A stretch of 64,000 nt of DNA from Streptomyces venezuelae (GCF_008642295.1 NZ_CP029190.1:1364001-1428000); one strand, 5' to 3'. Shown: positions 39,894 through 50,474, counted from the first letter of the stretch. The notes: a model not told the origin generated them from the letters alone. Made by a program: numbers and translations.

Positions 39894-41629
39894 GACACAC
39901 CTCCGGCCACCGCACGGGTGACGTTGTCGAGGGCGAGCAGGTACTGCTCGGCCCAGGCCCGTACGGTCGGGCGGCGGAACAGCGAGGGACGGTAGGTGAC
40001 GGTGAGGGTCTGCTGCCGGGCTCCGCTGCCGCCGCCGGTGAGGCTGAACGCGAGGTCCAGCTTGCTCTGGCGTTCGGCGGGGTCGTGTTCCACCCACCGG
40101 AAGCCGAGCCCGGGACCGGGACCGGGCGACTCGGCGAAGTCCTGGACGGCCAGGGACACCCTGGCGAGCGGCATCCGGGTGCCGTCGCGGGGCACTCCGA
40201 GCCTGCCGACGAGCCGGTCGAAGGGGTAGGTCTGGCAGTCCAGCACCTCGGCGACCTCCGCCCTGGCCCGGGCGAGGAGGGTGTGGACGTCGGTGACCCC
40301 GGCCAGCCGGATCCGGGCGAGCGCCGTGTTGACGAACAGGCCGACGGTGCCCTCGTCCTCGGGGCGCACGCGGCCGGCGACCGGTACGGCGACGACCAGG
40401 TCGTCGGCGCCGCTGACCCGGCGCAGCAGTACGGCCAGGGCGGCCAGGGCGAGGGTCAGCCGGGTGTGGCCGCCCTCGGTACCGGCCCGGGCGAGCGCGG
40501 CGGTGAGGGAGGCGGGCAACGGCACCGAGACGTCGTCGCCGTCGGCGTGTTCGTCGACCGGTACGGGGTCGGCGGGCAGCGGCAGCGGTTCCGGCCGGCC
40601 CGCGAAGCGGCCGGCGACCCGGTCGGCGAGTGCGGGCCAGCGGGCCGACTCCGTCTCGCGCTCCCAGCGGACGTGTTCGGCGAAACGGGACGGGGAGGGG
40701 CCGGGGCCCGGTTCGCCCGCCCTGACTCGGCGGTAGGCCTCCAGGAAGTCGTCCAGGAGGATCGCCAGGCTCCAGCCGTCGCAGACGATGTGGTGCACGA
40801 CCAGTTCGAGCCGGAACCGCGCCGGGGCGGTACGCAGCAGTGCGACGCGGGACAGCGGCCCGCTGCCCAGCGGGAGCGGGGTGCGGTGCAGCAGCCGGAT
40901 CCGCTCCTCGACGACCCGGGTGCGCACGGCTTCGGGGAAGCGGACGGTGTCCAGGAAGGTGAACTCGGTCAGCGGTTCGCCCTCGACGACCTGGAGGGGC
41001 TCCTCGCTCCCGTCCGCGGGCGGTTCGAACCGGGTGCGCAGTGCCTCGTGCCGGCGGGCCACCCGGTGCCATGCGGTGCGGGCCACGATCGGGTCGAACT
41101 CGCCCGTCACCTCCAGGGAGACGGTGACGAGGTGGTCCAGCCGGTCCGGGTCGACATCGTGCAGCAGCCAGATGCGGCGCTGCGCGGCGGAGAGCGGATA
41201 CCGGTGCGGATCCGGGTGCGGGTGCGGGTGCGTGACGCCGACGGCATCCGTGGTGGCATCGGCGGCGGCATCGGCGGCGACCGGGCCGGCGGGCGCGGCC
41301 ACGGGCACGGGCTCGGGCTCGGGCCGGTCCGCCGCCAGATGGCCGGCGAGTGCCTGCGCCGTCGGGTGGTCGAGCACCGCGGTCACCGGGACCCGGCGGC
41401 CCAGGGCACGGCCCAGCCGCCCCGCGACGCGGACGGCGAGCAGTGAATTCCCGCCGAGGGAGAAGAAGTTGGCCTGCGGGTCGACCTGCGGCAGGTCCAG
41501 CACCTCCCGCAGGACGGTGGTCGTGGCATCCAGCAGGCCGGTCACGGCACCATGGCCGGGTCCGGCTCCGGGTCCGGGTCCGGGTCCGGCCACGAGGGCC
41601 GTCGGCCCGCCGTCCGGGGTTGCGGTCAT
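39890..41629 (-). CDS. vioI: NRPS PCP-C module lacking an adenylation domain
   Basis: The 579-residue protein starts MTATPDGGPTALVAGPG. A carrier domain (PQANFFSLGGNSLLAVRV, Ser about residue 63) is followed by a His/Pro linker (THPHPHPDPHR) and a condensation domain (PLSAAQRRIWLLHDV, LVVHHIVCDGWSLAIL). There is no adenylation domain, so its carrier must be loaded in trans, most likely with diaminopropionate by VioF. In the proposed assembly line it is the fourth module, giving the ureidodehydroalanine position, and its C domain joins capreomycidine on VioG. Confidence 0.94.
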   Translation of the reverse strand: MTATPDGGPTALVAGPGPGPGAGPGHGAVTGLLDATTTVLREVLDLPQVDPQANFFSLGGNSLLAVRVAGRLGRALGRRVPVTAVLDHPTAQALAGHLAADRPEPEPVPVAAPAGPVAADAAADATTDAVGVTHPHPHPDPHRYPLSAAQRRIWLLHDVDPDRLDHLVTVSLEVTGEFDPIVARTAWHRVARRHEALRTRFEPPADGSEEPLQVVEGEPLTEFTFLDTVRFPEAVRTRVVEERIRLLHRTPLPLGSGPLSRVALLRTAPARFRLELVVHHIVCDGWSLAILLDDFLEAYRRVRAGEPGPGPSPSRFAEHVRWERETESARWPALADRVAGRFAGRPEPLPLPADPVPVDEHADGDDVSVPLPASLTAALARAGTEGGHTRLTLALAALAVLLRRVSGADDLVVAVPVAGRVRPEDEGTVGLFVNTALARIRLAGVTDVHTLLARARAEVAEVLDCQTYPFDRLVGRLGVPRDGTRMPLARVSLAVQDFAESPGPGPGLGFRWVEHDPAERQSKLDLAFSLTGGGSGARQQTLTVTYRPSLFRRPTVRAWAEQYLLALDNVTRAVAGGVS

Positions 41630-42417
41630 CGGTTCGCTCCTCGTATCGCATCGCGCAGGTCCCGGCCCAGCTCGGTGAGGAGCCGATCTCGCTGCTCCCG
41701 GAGGTAGAAGTGGCCGCCGGGGTAGTCGCGCCGGGTGCTGCCGCCGCGGGTCAGGGCCGCCCAGCCGGCGTGGGTACGGGCCGAGACGGTGGGGTCCGCC
41801 TCCCCCGCGAGCACCACGAAGGGCGTGGCCGACGGGGGTTGCCGCCCGGCCCGGTCCGCGTACGGGCGGTAGGCGTCGTGCAGCCGGAGGTCGGCGTCCA
41901 GCGGCCGGAGCACCCACTCGCGCCATTCGGGGTCTTCGAGCAGCTCTGCGGTCGCCGCGTTGTCGAGCCCTCGTACGAAGTCCAGCAGTTCCGCCGTGCT
42001 GCGGGGCGGCCGGACCTCCGCCGGCATCTCCTGCGGCGCCCGGTGTGCGGAGGCGGCGAAGAGCACCGGCGCGGGCCGGCCGCGGCGTTGCAGCTCGCGC
42101 AGCAGTTCGTAGCCGGTCAGCGCGCCCATGCTGTGGCCGAACACCGCCAGCGGCCGGTCCGCCAGGCCGTCGAGGGAGTCGGCGATCGAGGTGATCAGCT
42201 CGGTCCAGTCGGTGACCGGCTCCTCCTCGAAGCGGTCCTCGCGGCCCGGGAGGCGTACGGCCACGGGCTCGAACCCGCCCAGCGGGTACTGTTCCCAGCC
42301 CGCGTAGCTCAGGGCGCCGCCGCCCGCGTAGGGCAGGCAGAGCAGCACCGGGCCGGTCCCCTCGCGCCAGTGGCCGGCGCACGGGCGCAGCCACCGGGTG
42401 TCGGTCGCCTCGCTCAT
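41626..42417 (-). CDS. vioH: Type II thioesterase
   Basis: The 263-residue alpha/beta hydrolase starts MSEATDTRWLRPCAGHWREG. The oxyanion-loop segment is LLCLPYAGGGALSYAGW, the nucleophile elbow FGHSMGALTGYELLREL, the acidic residue lies in VVLAGEADPTVSA, and the catalytic His in DYPGGHFYLREQ. It is a proofreading type II enzyme that clears misprimed carriers, not the release domain: no integrated thioesterase exists in this cluster. It overlaps vioG and vioI by 4 bp each. Confidence 0.95.
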   Translation of the reverse strand: MSEATDTRWLRPCAGHWREGTGPVLLCLPYAGGGALSYAGWEQYPLGGFEPVAVRLPGREDRFEEEPVTDWTELITSIADSLDGLADRPLAVFGHSMGALTGYELLRELQRRGRPAPVLFAASAHRAPQEMPAEVRPPRSTAELLDFVRGLDNAATAELLEDPEWREWVLRPLDADLRLHDAYRPYADRAGRQPPSATPFVVLAGEADPTVSARTHAGWAALTRGGSTRRDYPGGHFYLREQRDRLLTELGRDLRDAIRGANR

Positions 42418-45400
42418 GCCGCGCCACCTCCGGCCGGCCCGGCGCCCGCGACCTCGGCCAGGGCGGTCCGCCACAGCGGTACGAGTTCCCGGAGGGCGGC
42501 TTCCGGCAGGTCCCAGCCGATCAGCCGGAGGGCCGGCCGGGCGGCGTCCGCCACGCAGGTGAACTGGACGGCCCCCGACAGCGCGGGGTCCGGGGCGGTG
42601 GGGCTGTCGTGTTCGGTCAGCCGTCCGCCGGTGCCCGGCACCGCGGTGCCCCGACCGGTGCGGTCCGCCTCCGGCTCCACCGCGATCAGGAAGGAGCCGG
42701 TGAGCGGTTCGCGCCGGCCGGGCCAGTTGCCGGCGAGGCCCGGGCAGTGCATCAGCAGGGCCGCCGACCAGTGGGCGGCCGGGTCCGCGTGCTCGGCCCA
42801 GCCGGCGGCGGCCGAGCGGAGTGCCCCCGCCGCGCCGCCGTTGGCGCCGTTGGTGCCGTTGGTGCCGTCCGTCCCGTCGTCCGGGGTGACCAGCAGCGGG
42901 ACCACGTCCGAGAGATTGGCCACCGCATCCCCGGCGCCGGCCTGCCGGGGCAGGCTCAGCGGTACGGTCGGCAGCCCCAGCCAGCGGTGCACGGCCAGCG
43001 CCGCCGCCGCGACCAGCCGCGGTTCCCACTCCCCCGGCGCGCCGCCGGTCAGCGGCGCGGGCAGCTCGCCCGCGTCCACCTCGGTGACCGTCCCGTGCGG
43101 GGTGAGCCGGGGGGCGAGGCGCCGCTGCGCCTGCCGTTCGGCCTCCATGAAGGCATTCAGATGGGCTACGGGGCGCATGGCGCGGGCCTGCCCGGACAGC
43201 TCGGCCAGCTGCTCGGCGAGCGGAACCGGTGCCGCGGGCGGCGCGCCGAGCCCCAGTTCGGCGGCGAGTTCCGCGGTGATCCGGCGCAGTGCGTTGCCGT
43301 CCACGAGCAGGTGCCGCACGGCGAGCAGCAGCTTGGCCCCGGTGGGCAGCCGCAGCAGCGCGGCGCTGACCGGCAGCCCGCGGCGCAGCCCGGTGCGGGC
43401 GGTGAGCAGCGGACGGACCCGGTCGACCAGGGTGAGGCTGTCCCCGTCCAGGACCGGCAGGTCGAAGTGGACCACGCGCAGGGCGCGCAGCCGCAGCCGG
43501 GCCTGGCCGGTGTCGAGGCGGGCCCTGAGCATCGGGTGGCGTGCGACGACCTCGGCGAGCGCGCGGCGTACCGCTTCGGGGTCGATGTCCCGGGGCAGCC
43601 CAAGGGTGAGCACCGCGTGGTCGCCGACGTCCTCGGTGTCCCCGCCGAGCAGGGCCAGTGAGGTGGCCGGGGGCAGGTCGAGGGCGCGGCCCGGGTCGTC
43701 GGCCAGTTCGTGGCGGGGCTCGGGCAGCAACGGGGTCCCGCTGTCGCCGCCCTCGCCGCCGCCCTCGCCCCGGTCGTCACGGCCGCCGGCGGCGGTCTCG
43801 TGACCGGCCGGGCCGGAGAGGCCTCCGGTGGGGGCATGGCTGGTGGCGCCGCTGGTGCCGCCGGTGGTGGCCCGTTCGGCGAGGGCCCGGACAGTGCGGG
43901 CCTGGAGGAGGTCCGCGGCCCGCAGGGTCACGCCCTTCTCCCGCAGCAGCGCGACCACCCGGAAGGCGAGCAGTGAGGAGCCGCCGTGCCCGAAGAAGTC
44001 CTCGTCGGCGCCGACCCGGGGTACTCCGAGCACCTCCGCCCAGGCGGCGGCGATCGCCGTCTCCACGGGCCCCTGCGGCTCGGTGCCGCCCGCCTTCGCG
44101 CTGTCGTGCCGCTCCACGACCAGGGCGAGCAGCGCGTCCTTGGCCACCTTGCCGTTGGCGGTCAGCGGGACGGCCGGGACGGGCGCGATGAGGTGCGGGA
44201 CCATGTACGCGGGCAGTCGCTCGGCGAGTTCGGTGCGGATCCGGTCCTCGGTGAGGCCGGCGGCGACGTAGCCGCAGACGATCTGCTTGGCGGGTTCGGT
44301 GCGCAGCACCACGGCGCCCGCGGTGACGCCGGGAATCCCGGCCAGCGCCGCCTGGATCTCCTCCAGTTCGATGCGGTAGCCCGACACCTTGACCTGGCTG
44401 TCGGTGCGGCCCTGGAACTCCAGGACCCAGGTTCCGTCGTGGTCGATGAGCCGGGCCAGGTCTCCGGTGCGGTAGAGCCGCTCCGTGGTGCCCTCGCTCA
44501 CCGTCAGCTCGCGGAAGCTGCGCGCGGTGGCCTCCGCGGAGCAGTAGCGCCGGGCCAGCCCCGTTCCGGCCAGGTACAGCTCGCCCGTGATGTCCGGCGG
44601 GCACAGTGCGCCGTGTTCGTCGAGTACGTACGCCCGGTAGTTGGGCAGCGGCTGCCCGATGGGCACCTGCCCCTCGGTCACACCCGGCTCGACGAGGAAC
44701 TCGGTGGCGTTGACGGTCGCCTCGGTGGGCCCGTAGATGGTGTTGAGCCGGGCCGGGGAGTCCACGGCGCGGTGCCAGCGGTGGGTCTGGTGGAAGAAGT
44801 ACGTCTCCCCGCCGACGACGATCCAGCGCAGCGCGGGCAGTGCCGCCCCGCCGCGCTGCGCGGCCACGTCGAGCAGCTGCACCCAGTGCGGGGTGACGAT
44901 GTCCAGGTGGGTGATCCGCTCGGCGGCCAGCCAGTCCAGGAACTCCCCGCCCTCGCGCTGCACTTCGTCGGGGACGACCACCAGGCAGGCGCCGGTCAGC
45001 CAGGCCGGGAAGAGCTGCTGCACGGAGGGGTCGAAGGTCAGCGGCGCCGTCTGGCAGAGCCGGTCGTGCGGCAGCACCTCATGGCGTTCGACGTACCAGG
45101 CGCAGAAGTTCAGCAGGGCCTCCTCGCCGGTCATCACCCCCTTCGGGGTGCCCGTGCTGCCGGAGGTGTAGATGACGTAGGAGGTCCGGTCCCCCGACGG
45201 CTGCCCGGCCGGCTGCCCCGGGGGTCGTGCGCCCTGCGGGGCGGTGTGGGAGGTGGTCCAGCCGGCCGGGGCGTCGTGGCCCGCGCCCGTCACCACCCGC
45301 GCCGCGAGTCCGGTGCCGATGCCGGCAGCGGCCAGCAGGGCCGCCGCCGGGGCGTCCGCCACCAGGGCCACGGCCGACGAGTCGGCCAGGGTGAACTCCA

Positions 45401-45818
45401 GCCGGCGGGCCGGGCCGTCCGTGGCCAGGGGCAGATAGGCGCAGTCCAGCTTGAGGGCGGCGAGCAGCGCGGCGTAGTCCCCGCGCCTGCGGGTGGCGGC
45501 GACGGCGACGGTGCCGCCCGCCGTCACCCCCTGCGCCGCCAGTGCTCCGGCGATCCGGTCGGCTTCGGCGTGCAGTTCCCGGTAGGTGTACGTACCGTCG
45601 TCCGCCTGTACGGCCGGCTCCTCGGCGCGCCGCGCTGCGGTCTCCTCCAGCCGGCGGATCAGGGCGGGCCCTTCGGGCCACGGCCTGGTGCGGCCGTTGA
45701 AGGCGGTCCATGCCGCCCGCTCCTCCGCGGTCAGCAGGGCATCCGAGGGCAGGCCCGACTCGGTCGGCGCTTGGGGGGTGGTGGTCACTGGGACAGTGGT
45801 CCTTCCTGCGAGGCTCAT
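42414..45818 (-). CDS. vioG: NRPS module A-PCP-C* for capreomycidine, with degenerate terminal C domain
   Basis: The 1,134-residue protein starts MSLAGRTTVPVTTTPQAP. The adenylation domain (about 30-590) has SYVIYTSGSTGTPKGVMTG, IYGPTEATVNATE and YRTGDLARLIDHDG; pocket residues read by eye are D-P-Q-D-V-G-I-V-N-K. The carrier is DEDFFGHGGSSLLAFRV. A Gly/Asp-rich linker leads to about 390 residues of divergent condensation domain where HHxxxDG reads RHLLVDG and the N-terminal motif is missing. As the last module with no thioesterase, this domain is the likely macrocyclisation catalyst. Asn/Gly repeats (DGTDGTNGTNGANGG) interrupt it. Confidence 0.93.
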   Translation of the reverse strand: MSLAGRTTVPVTTTPQAPTESGLPSDALLTAEERAAWTAFNGRTRPWPEGPALIRRLEETAARRAEEPAVQADDGTYTYRELHAEADRIAGALAAQGVTAGGTVAVAATRRRGDYAALLAALKLDCAYLPLATDGPARRLEFTLADSSAVALVADAPAAALLAAAGIGTGLAARVVTGAGHDAPAGWTTSHTAPQGARPPGQPAGQPSGDRTSYVIYTSGSTGTPKGVMTGEEALLNFCAWYVERHEVLPHDRLCQTAPLTFDPSVQQLFPAWLTGACLVVVPDEVQREGGEFLDWLAAERITHLDIVTPHWVQLLDVAAQRGGAALPALRWIVVGGETYFFHQTHRWHRAVDSPARLNTIYGPTEATVNATEFLVEPGVTEGQVPIGQPLPNYRAYVLDEHGALCPPDITGELYLAGTGLARRYCSAEATARSFRELTVSEGTTERLYRTGDLARLIDHDGTWVLEFQGRTDSQVKVSGYRIELEEIQAALAGIPGVTAGAVVLRTEPAKQIVCGYVAAGLTEDRIRTELAERLPAYMVPHLIAPVPAVPLTANGKVAKDALLALVVERHDSAKAGGTEPQGPVETAIAAAWAEVLGVPRVGADEDFFGHGGSSLLAFRVVALLREKGVTLRAADLLQARTVRALAERATTGGTSGATSHAPTGGLSGPAGHETAAGGRDDRGEGGGEGGDSGTPLLPEPRHELADDPGRALDLPPATSLALLGGDTEDVGDHAVLTLGLPRDIDPEAVRRALAEVVARHPMLRARLDTGQARLRLRALRVVHFDLPVLDGDSLTLVDRVRPLLTARTGLRRGLPVSAALLRLPTGAKLLLAVRHLLVDGNALRRITAELAAELGLGAPPAAPVPLAEQLAELSGQARAMRPVAHLNAFMEAERQAQRRLAPRLTPHGTVTEVDAGELPAPLTGGAPGEWEPRLVAAAALAVHRWLGLPTVPLSLPRQAGAGDAVANLSDVVPLLVTPDDGTDGTNGTNGANGGAAGALRSAAAGWAEHADPAAHWSAALLMHCPGLAGNWPGRREPLTGSFLIAVEPEADRTGRGTAVPGTGGRLTEHDSPTAPDPALSGAVQFTCVADAARPALRLIGWDLPEAALRELVPLWRTALAEVAGAGPAGGGAA

Positions 45819-48800
45819 GACGGCTGTTCCTCTGCGGCCAGGCGGTCCAGGGCCCGGCGGATTTCGCGGGCGAGTACGGTCGCGGTGGGGGCGGGGATCT
45901 CGGAGGGTTCGTATTCCAGGCGGCAGCCGAAGCCCCCGGCACCCGTTTCGTGGCAGACCAGGGCGAGGGGTTCGGATCCGGTTTCGCGCCACCGGGTGGC
46001 CGCCGGGACGCGGCGGAGCGGCGCGGGGCCGGCCGGGGCGTCGGGGTAGTTCTGGAAGACGAACGCGGCGGCGGGGTCCCGGACGGCCGGCGCCCGCCCG
46101 GCCAGCAGGGTGTCGGGATCGGCACCGTCCTGGGCCAGGACGGCCGCCAGACCGCGGTGCAGGCGCCGGAGCCGCTCGCGGGGGGTGCCGGAGAGGTCGA
46201 CGGGGACGGGCAGGGCGCGGGCGAGGCAGGCCACCGCGCGCTCGATGTGGGGGATGTCCACGTTGCGGCCGGAGGACACGACCCCGATGGCGAAGGCGCG
46301 CTGCCTGCACACGTGGCCCAGGGCTTCGGCGTAGGCGAGGAGGTACCCGGCGCTGGGCGCGCACCCGGCCGCCGCGGCCACGGCACGCAGGGCGGTGTCG
46401 GTCTCCGGCGGGACCGCCCACTCCAGGTGCGCCCGGTCGGTGGCCGGGCCGCCGCGGCGGCCCGGGGGCAGGGTCAGGGGCTCCACGGCGTCGAGTCCCG
46501 CCAGCCACTCCCGTGCAGGCTCCGTACGCGGTGCCTGCGCGAGGCGGCGGGTCAGTTCGGACAGCGGGAGGGCGGGCGGGGGGAGCGGGCGGAACCGGCC
46601 CGCGCAGATGCTCGCGTACAGCGTCTCGAACTCGTGCTGGAGCAGTTCCCAGGACCAGCCGTCGGAGATGACGTGGTGGAGGGTCCAGGTGAGGGTGAAC
46701 CGCCCCGGTTCCAATTCGGTGGCGTCGACCTTCAGCAGCGGCGGCGCGGAGAGGTCGAAGCCCTCCCGGAGGGCGGCGTCGGCGCGGGCGCGGGCCGCCT
46801 CCCGCTGCTCGGCCGGTCCGGGCACGCCGGCGGCTCCGGCCCGGTGCACCGTGAGCGGGATCGTCACCTGCTCCTCGGTCCGGAGGCGGAAACCGTCGAC
46901 CCCGCTGTCGATCCCGGTCCGCAGCACCTCGTGCCGTTCCGCCAGCAGGTCGAGCGCGGTGCGCAGCGCCCCCGGGTCGAGTGTCTCCTCGTACTCGTGG
47001 CTCTCCTGGACGAGGCCGGTCTGCGGTACCCGGTCGGTGAGGAGGGTGGCCACCGCGAGCCGACGCTGCGCGGGCAGCGGCAACAGCTCCCCGCCGCCGG
47101 AGGTGCCCGGAGCAGCCGGGCTGCCGGCGGTGCCGGGGGCGGCTGCCGCGGTGGCGGCCGGGCGACGGGCCCGGGTGCGGTCCAGATGGCCTGCGAGGCG
47201 GCGCGCCGTGGGGTGCACGAAGACGTCCATGGCCTGGATGGGCAGCCCGGCGTCGGCGCACCGCCGGCGCAGCCGGATGGTGGTGATGGAGTCCCCGCCG
47301 TTGCGGAAGAAGTCGTCGTCGGGGCCGAGGTCCGGCCGTTCCAGGACCTGCCGCCATACGGTCAGCAGCCGCCGCCCGGTACCGGTGAGCGCTCCGGCTC
47401 CGGTCTCGGTGCCGTGCTCGCCGGAGTCCGTGAACTCGCGCACCAGCTGCGCGCCCGCCGTGCGGTCGGCCTTGCCGTTGGCGGTGCGCGGCAGGGCGTC
47501 GACGACGAGGATCCGTACCGGGACCAGGGCGGCGGGCAGCTCCTCGGCGAGCGCGGCGCGCAGCGCGGTGCCGGTGACCGGCTCCCGGGTGACCACGGCG
47601 GCGGCGAGTTCGCGGCGGCCCTGCCCGGCGTCCAGCACCACCGCGAGGGCGTCGGCGACGCGTGCGTCGGCGAGCAGGGCCCGTTCCACTTCGGGGAGTT
47701 CCAGCCGTACGCCGTGCACCTTGACCTGGTCGTCGCGGCGCCCGGTGAACACCAGCTCCCCCTGTGCGGTGCGCCGCACCAGGTCTCCGGTGCGGTACCA
47801 GCGGTCGCCGTCGCGGGTGACGAACCGTTCGCGGGTGAGCGCGGGGTCGCCGAGGTAGCCGCGGGCGAGGCCGATCCCGCCGAGCAGGAGTTCGCCGTCG
47901 GCCTCGGGCGGGCAGGGGTGCCCGTCGGCGTCGAGGACGAGGGCGCGCAGTCCGGGCAGCGGGCGGCCGATGGGCGGTGCACTGCCGGACACGGGTTCCG
48001 TCACCTCGTACGCGGTGGCGTCCACGGTCACCTCGGTGGGGCCGTACACGTTGAACAGCCGGTGCCCCTGCTGCCAGGGCCGCCACTGGTTCACCCGGGC
48101 GGCCGGGAGGACCTCGCCCGCCAGCAGTACGGCCCGCAGTGCGGGCAGCACGGTCTCGCCGGCGGCGATGCGCCGGGCGCAGTGCTCGACGACCGGAGCC
48201 CAGAGGGAGGGCACGGAATCCCAGTGGGTGACGGCCTGTTCGGCGAGCCAGTGGTGGAGCCGGGCTCCGTCGACGCGGATGTGCTCCGGGACCGGCAGCA
48301 GGGTCGCCCCGGCCGACCAGGCGGAGAAGATCTGCTGCACGGACGCGTCGAAGTGCAGGGAGGCGTTCTGGGTGACCCGGCTGCCCTGGCCCAGCTCCAG
48401 CGTCCGGGCCGCCCAGCGGGCCAGGTTGACGGCGCTGCGGTGCTCGACGAGGACGCCCTTGGGGGTGCCGGTGGAGCCCGAGGTGAAGATGGCGTACGCC
48501 ACGTCCGCCGGGGCCGGCCCGCCCCGGAGCCCGGCCCGGAGCCCGGCCCGGAGCCCGGCCGCGGACAGCGGTTCCGCGGCCTCGGGGAGCGCTTCGTACT
48601 CCGCGAGCGCCCCGCCGGCGAGCTTCCCGCGCTGGAACAGCAGCGCCCGGTCGATGAGCAGCGCGGGCGTCCCGGCGAGGCCCAGCCCGGCCCAGCCCTC
48701 CGCGTCGGTCACCACGGCGGCGAGGTCCGCCTGCCGGGCGGTTTCACGCAGCCGCCGCACGGGTGCCGAGGGGTCGAGCGGGACATAGGATCCGCCCGCG

Positions 48801-49132
48801 GCCAGTACGCCGAGGAGCACCGGGTAGACGTTCAGTGCGCGGTGCGCGAACACCCCGATCCGGAGCTCGCCCCGCTGCTCCCCGTCGGCCTGCAATCGCG
48901 CGGCCCAGTGGGCCACCCGGGCCGCCCGCAGGGCCAGTTCGCGGTAGGTCATGGCCTGTTCCCCCAGGCGTACGGCTTCCGCCGCGGGGGTGCGCTCCGC
49001 CTGCTCCAGCACCAGGTGGACCAGGGTGGTGTCGACCTCCCAGGAGGGCTCGGGGCCGTCCAGGGCGCCGGGGGCGGCCCGCTTGTCCTCCTCGGTGCGC
49101 AGATCCCAGGCGGTGAAGTCCAGATCCGTCAT
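45815..49132 (-). CDS. vioF: NRPS A-PCP-C module for 2,3-diaminopropionate (initiation)
   Basis: This 1,105-residue protein starts MTDLDFTAWDLRTEEDKRA. Adenylation domain: YAIFTSGSTGTPKGVLVEH, VYGPTEVTVDATAYE, YRTGDLVRRTAQGE; pocket residues by eye D-A-Q-D-L-A-V-V-D-K. Carrier: DDDFFRNGGDSITTIRL. Condensation domain: LTWTLHHVISDGWSWELL, intact. With one C domain downstream of the carrier it fits the first module, loading Dap and passing it to VioA; the same A domain probably loads VioI. A 12-bp repeat encodes GLRAGLRAGLRGG near residue 195. Confidence 0.93.
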   Translation of the reverse strand: MTDLDFTAWDLRTEEDKRAAPGALDGPEPSWEVDTTLVHLVLEQAERTPAAEAVRLGEQAMTYRELALRAARVAHWAARLQADGEQRGELRIGVFAHRALNVYPVLLGVLAAGGSYVPLDPSAPVRRLRETARQADLAAVVTDAEGWAGLGLAGTPALLIDRALLFQRGKLAGGALAEYEALPEAAEPLSAAGLRAGLRAGLRGGPAPADVAYAIFTSGSTGTPKGVLVEHRSAVNLARWAARTLELGQGSRVTQNASLHFDASVQQIFSAWSAGATLLPVPEHIRVDGARLHHWLAEQAVTHWDSVPSLWAPVVEHCARRIAAGETVLPALRAVLLAGEVLPAARVNQWRPWQQGHRLFNVYGPTEVTVDATAYEVTEPVSGSAPPIGRPLPGLRALVLDADGHPCPPEADGELLLGGIGLARGYLGDPALTRERFVTRDGDRWYRTGDLVRRTAQGELVFTGRRDDQVKVHGVRLELPEVERALLADARVADALAVVLDAGQGRRELAAAVVTREPVTGTALRAALAEELPAALVPVRILVVDALPRTANGKADRTAGAQLVREFTDSGEHGTETGAGALTGTGRRLLTVWRQVLERPDLGPDDDFFRNGGDSITTIRLRRRCADAGLPIQAMDVFVHPTARRLAGHLDRTRARRPAATAAAAPGTAGSPAAPGTSGGGELLPLPAQRRLAVATLLTDRVPQTGLVQESHEYEETLDPGALRTALDLLAERHEVLRTGIDSGVDGFRLRTEEQVTIPLTVHRAGAAGVPGPAEQREAARARADAALREGFDLSAPPLLKVDATELEPGRFTLTWTLHHVISDGWSWELLQHEFETLYASICAGRFRPLPPPALPLSELTRRLAQAPRTEPAREWLAGLDAVEPLTLPPGRRGGPATDRAHLEWAVPPETDTALRAVAAAAGCAPSAGYLLAYAEALGHVCRQRAFAIGVVSSGRNVDIPHIERAVACLARALPVPVDLSGTPRERLRRLHRGLAAVLAQDGADPDTLLAGRAPAVRDPAAAFVFQNYPDAPAGPAPLRRVPAATRWRETGSEPLALVCHETGAGGFGCRLEYEPSEIPAPTATVLAREIRRALDRLAAEEQPS

Positions 49133-50474
49133 TGCTCACTCCCCGGCCGGCTCGGCAGCGGTTGGTCGGCGGACGCGCCGCGGTCGGCGGTCCCGGATGC
49201 TTCGGACCCGGAGGTCCCGTCGGGCTCGGTCCTGGAGAGCTCGGTTCCGCTGCGCAGGCCGCGCCCGACCAGGGCGTAGCCGGCCAGGCACAGCAGCACG
49301 GCCTCGAAGACCACGAGGGTGCTCCCGGAGCCCACCCGGTCGAGGAGCAGGCCGGTGAAGGCGTAGCCCAGCGGCAGGCTGCTCTTCGACAGGAAGGTCA
49401 TGAAGCCCTGGACCCGGCCGAGCTGGTCGGGGTGGACCTGGCTCATCAGGTACTTCATCTGGATCACGTTCAGTACGGCGACCTGGAACGCCACCAGGCC
49501 CCAGACCAGCCCGATCCCCCAGCTGGGCAGGTCGGCCAGCAGCAGCGGGAACAGCAGCACGGTCAGCCAGTGCTTGCCGGCCACCGCGGTCCGCAGGCCC
49601 AGCCCCCGCTCGATCCGCGGGGCGAGCGCCGCACCGAGCAGGCTTCCCACGCCGGCGGCGGTGAAGACGGTGCCCACCTCGAAGCCGGAGGCGCCGCTCT
49701 CCTTGGCCAGCACGATCAGCAGCAGCCCGATCCCCGAGAAGAGGAAATCGCCCGCGATGGTCAGCACGGTCAGGGTGCGCACCAGGGGCAGCCGCGCGGT
49801 GATCCGCATCCCGGCGGTCAGCTCGCGCCGCCAGTGCAGGGGCGGCGGGGTACCCTCGGGGCCCAGCCGCGACCGGATCGCCAGGATGGCCGCGGCGATG
49901 GCCACGAAGGACAGCGCGTCGAGGAAGAACGGCGCGGCGGGGCTCATGGTTTCGAACATCAGCCCCGCCAGCGGCGGTGCGACGAGCGCGGTGGTCCCCC
50001 AGATCGTCTCGCTCTGGCTCGCCGCCTCGCCGAGCTTGTCCGGCCCGGTGATCCCGGGCAGCGCCGCCGTGTTCGCGATCCGGTACGCCGTCGCGGCCAG
50101 GCTGTTGACGAACGCGACCGCATACAGCTGGGGCAGGGTCAGCCCGTCCATCAGGTACGCGACGGGGACGGTGACGATCGAGGCCATGCTGAGCAGCGAG
50201 GCGCCGACCATCACGGCCCGCCGGGAGACCCGGTCCACCAGCATGCCGATCGGCAGGCTCAGCAGCAGCGGGGGGATCGCCTCCACACTGCCGACCAGCC
50301 CGGCGTGCAGCGGGGAGGAGGTGAGCATCAGCACCAGCAGCGGCAGCGCCACCGCGGTGATCTCGTCGCCGATGGCGCTGAGCATGGTGCCGCCCCACCA
50401 GAGCCGGAAGTCCCGGTTGTGCCGCAGCAGCGCCGGCTTCTGCTCCGCCACCGCGTCGCCGGGAGCCGTCGAGG

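Noticed and set aside
42414..48086. Very long minus-strand open frame through vioG into vioF
   Set aside because: The part upstream of 45818 is an antiphase shadow of vioF; the real VioG starts at the ATG overlapping the vioF stop.
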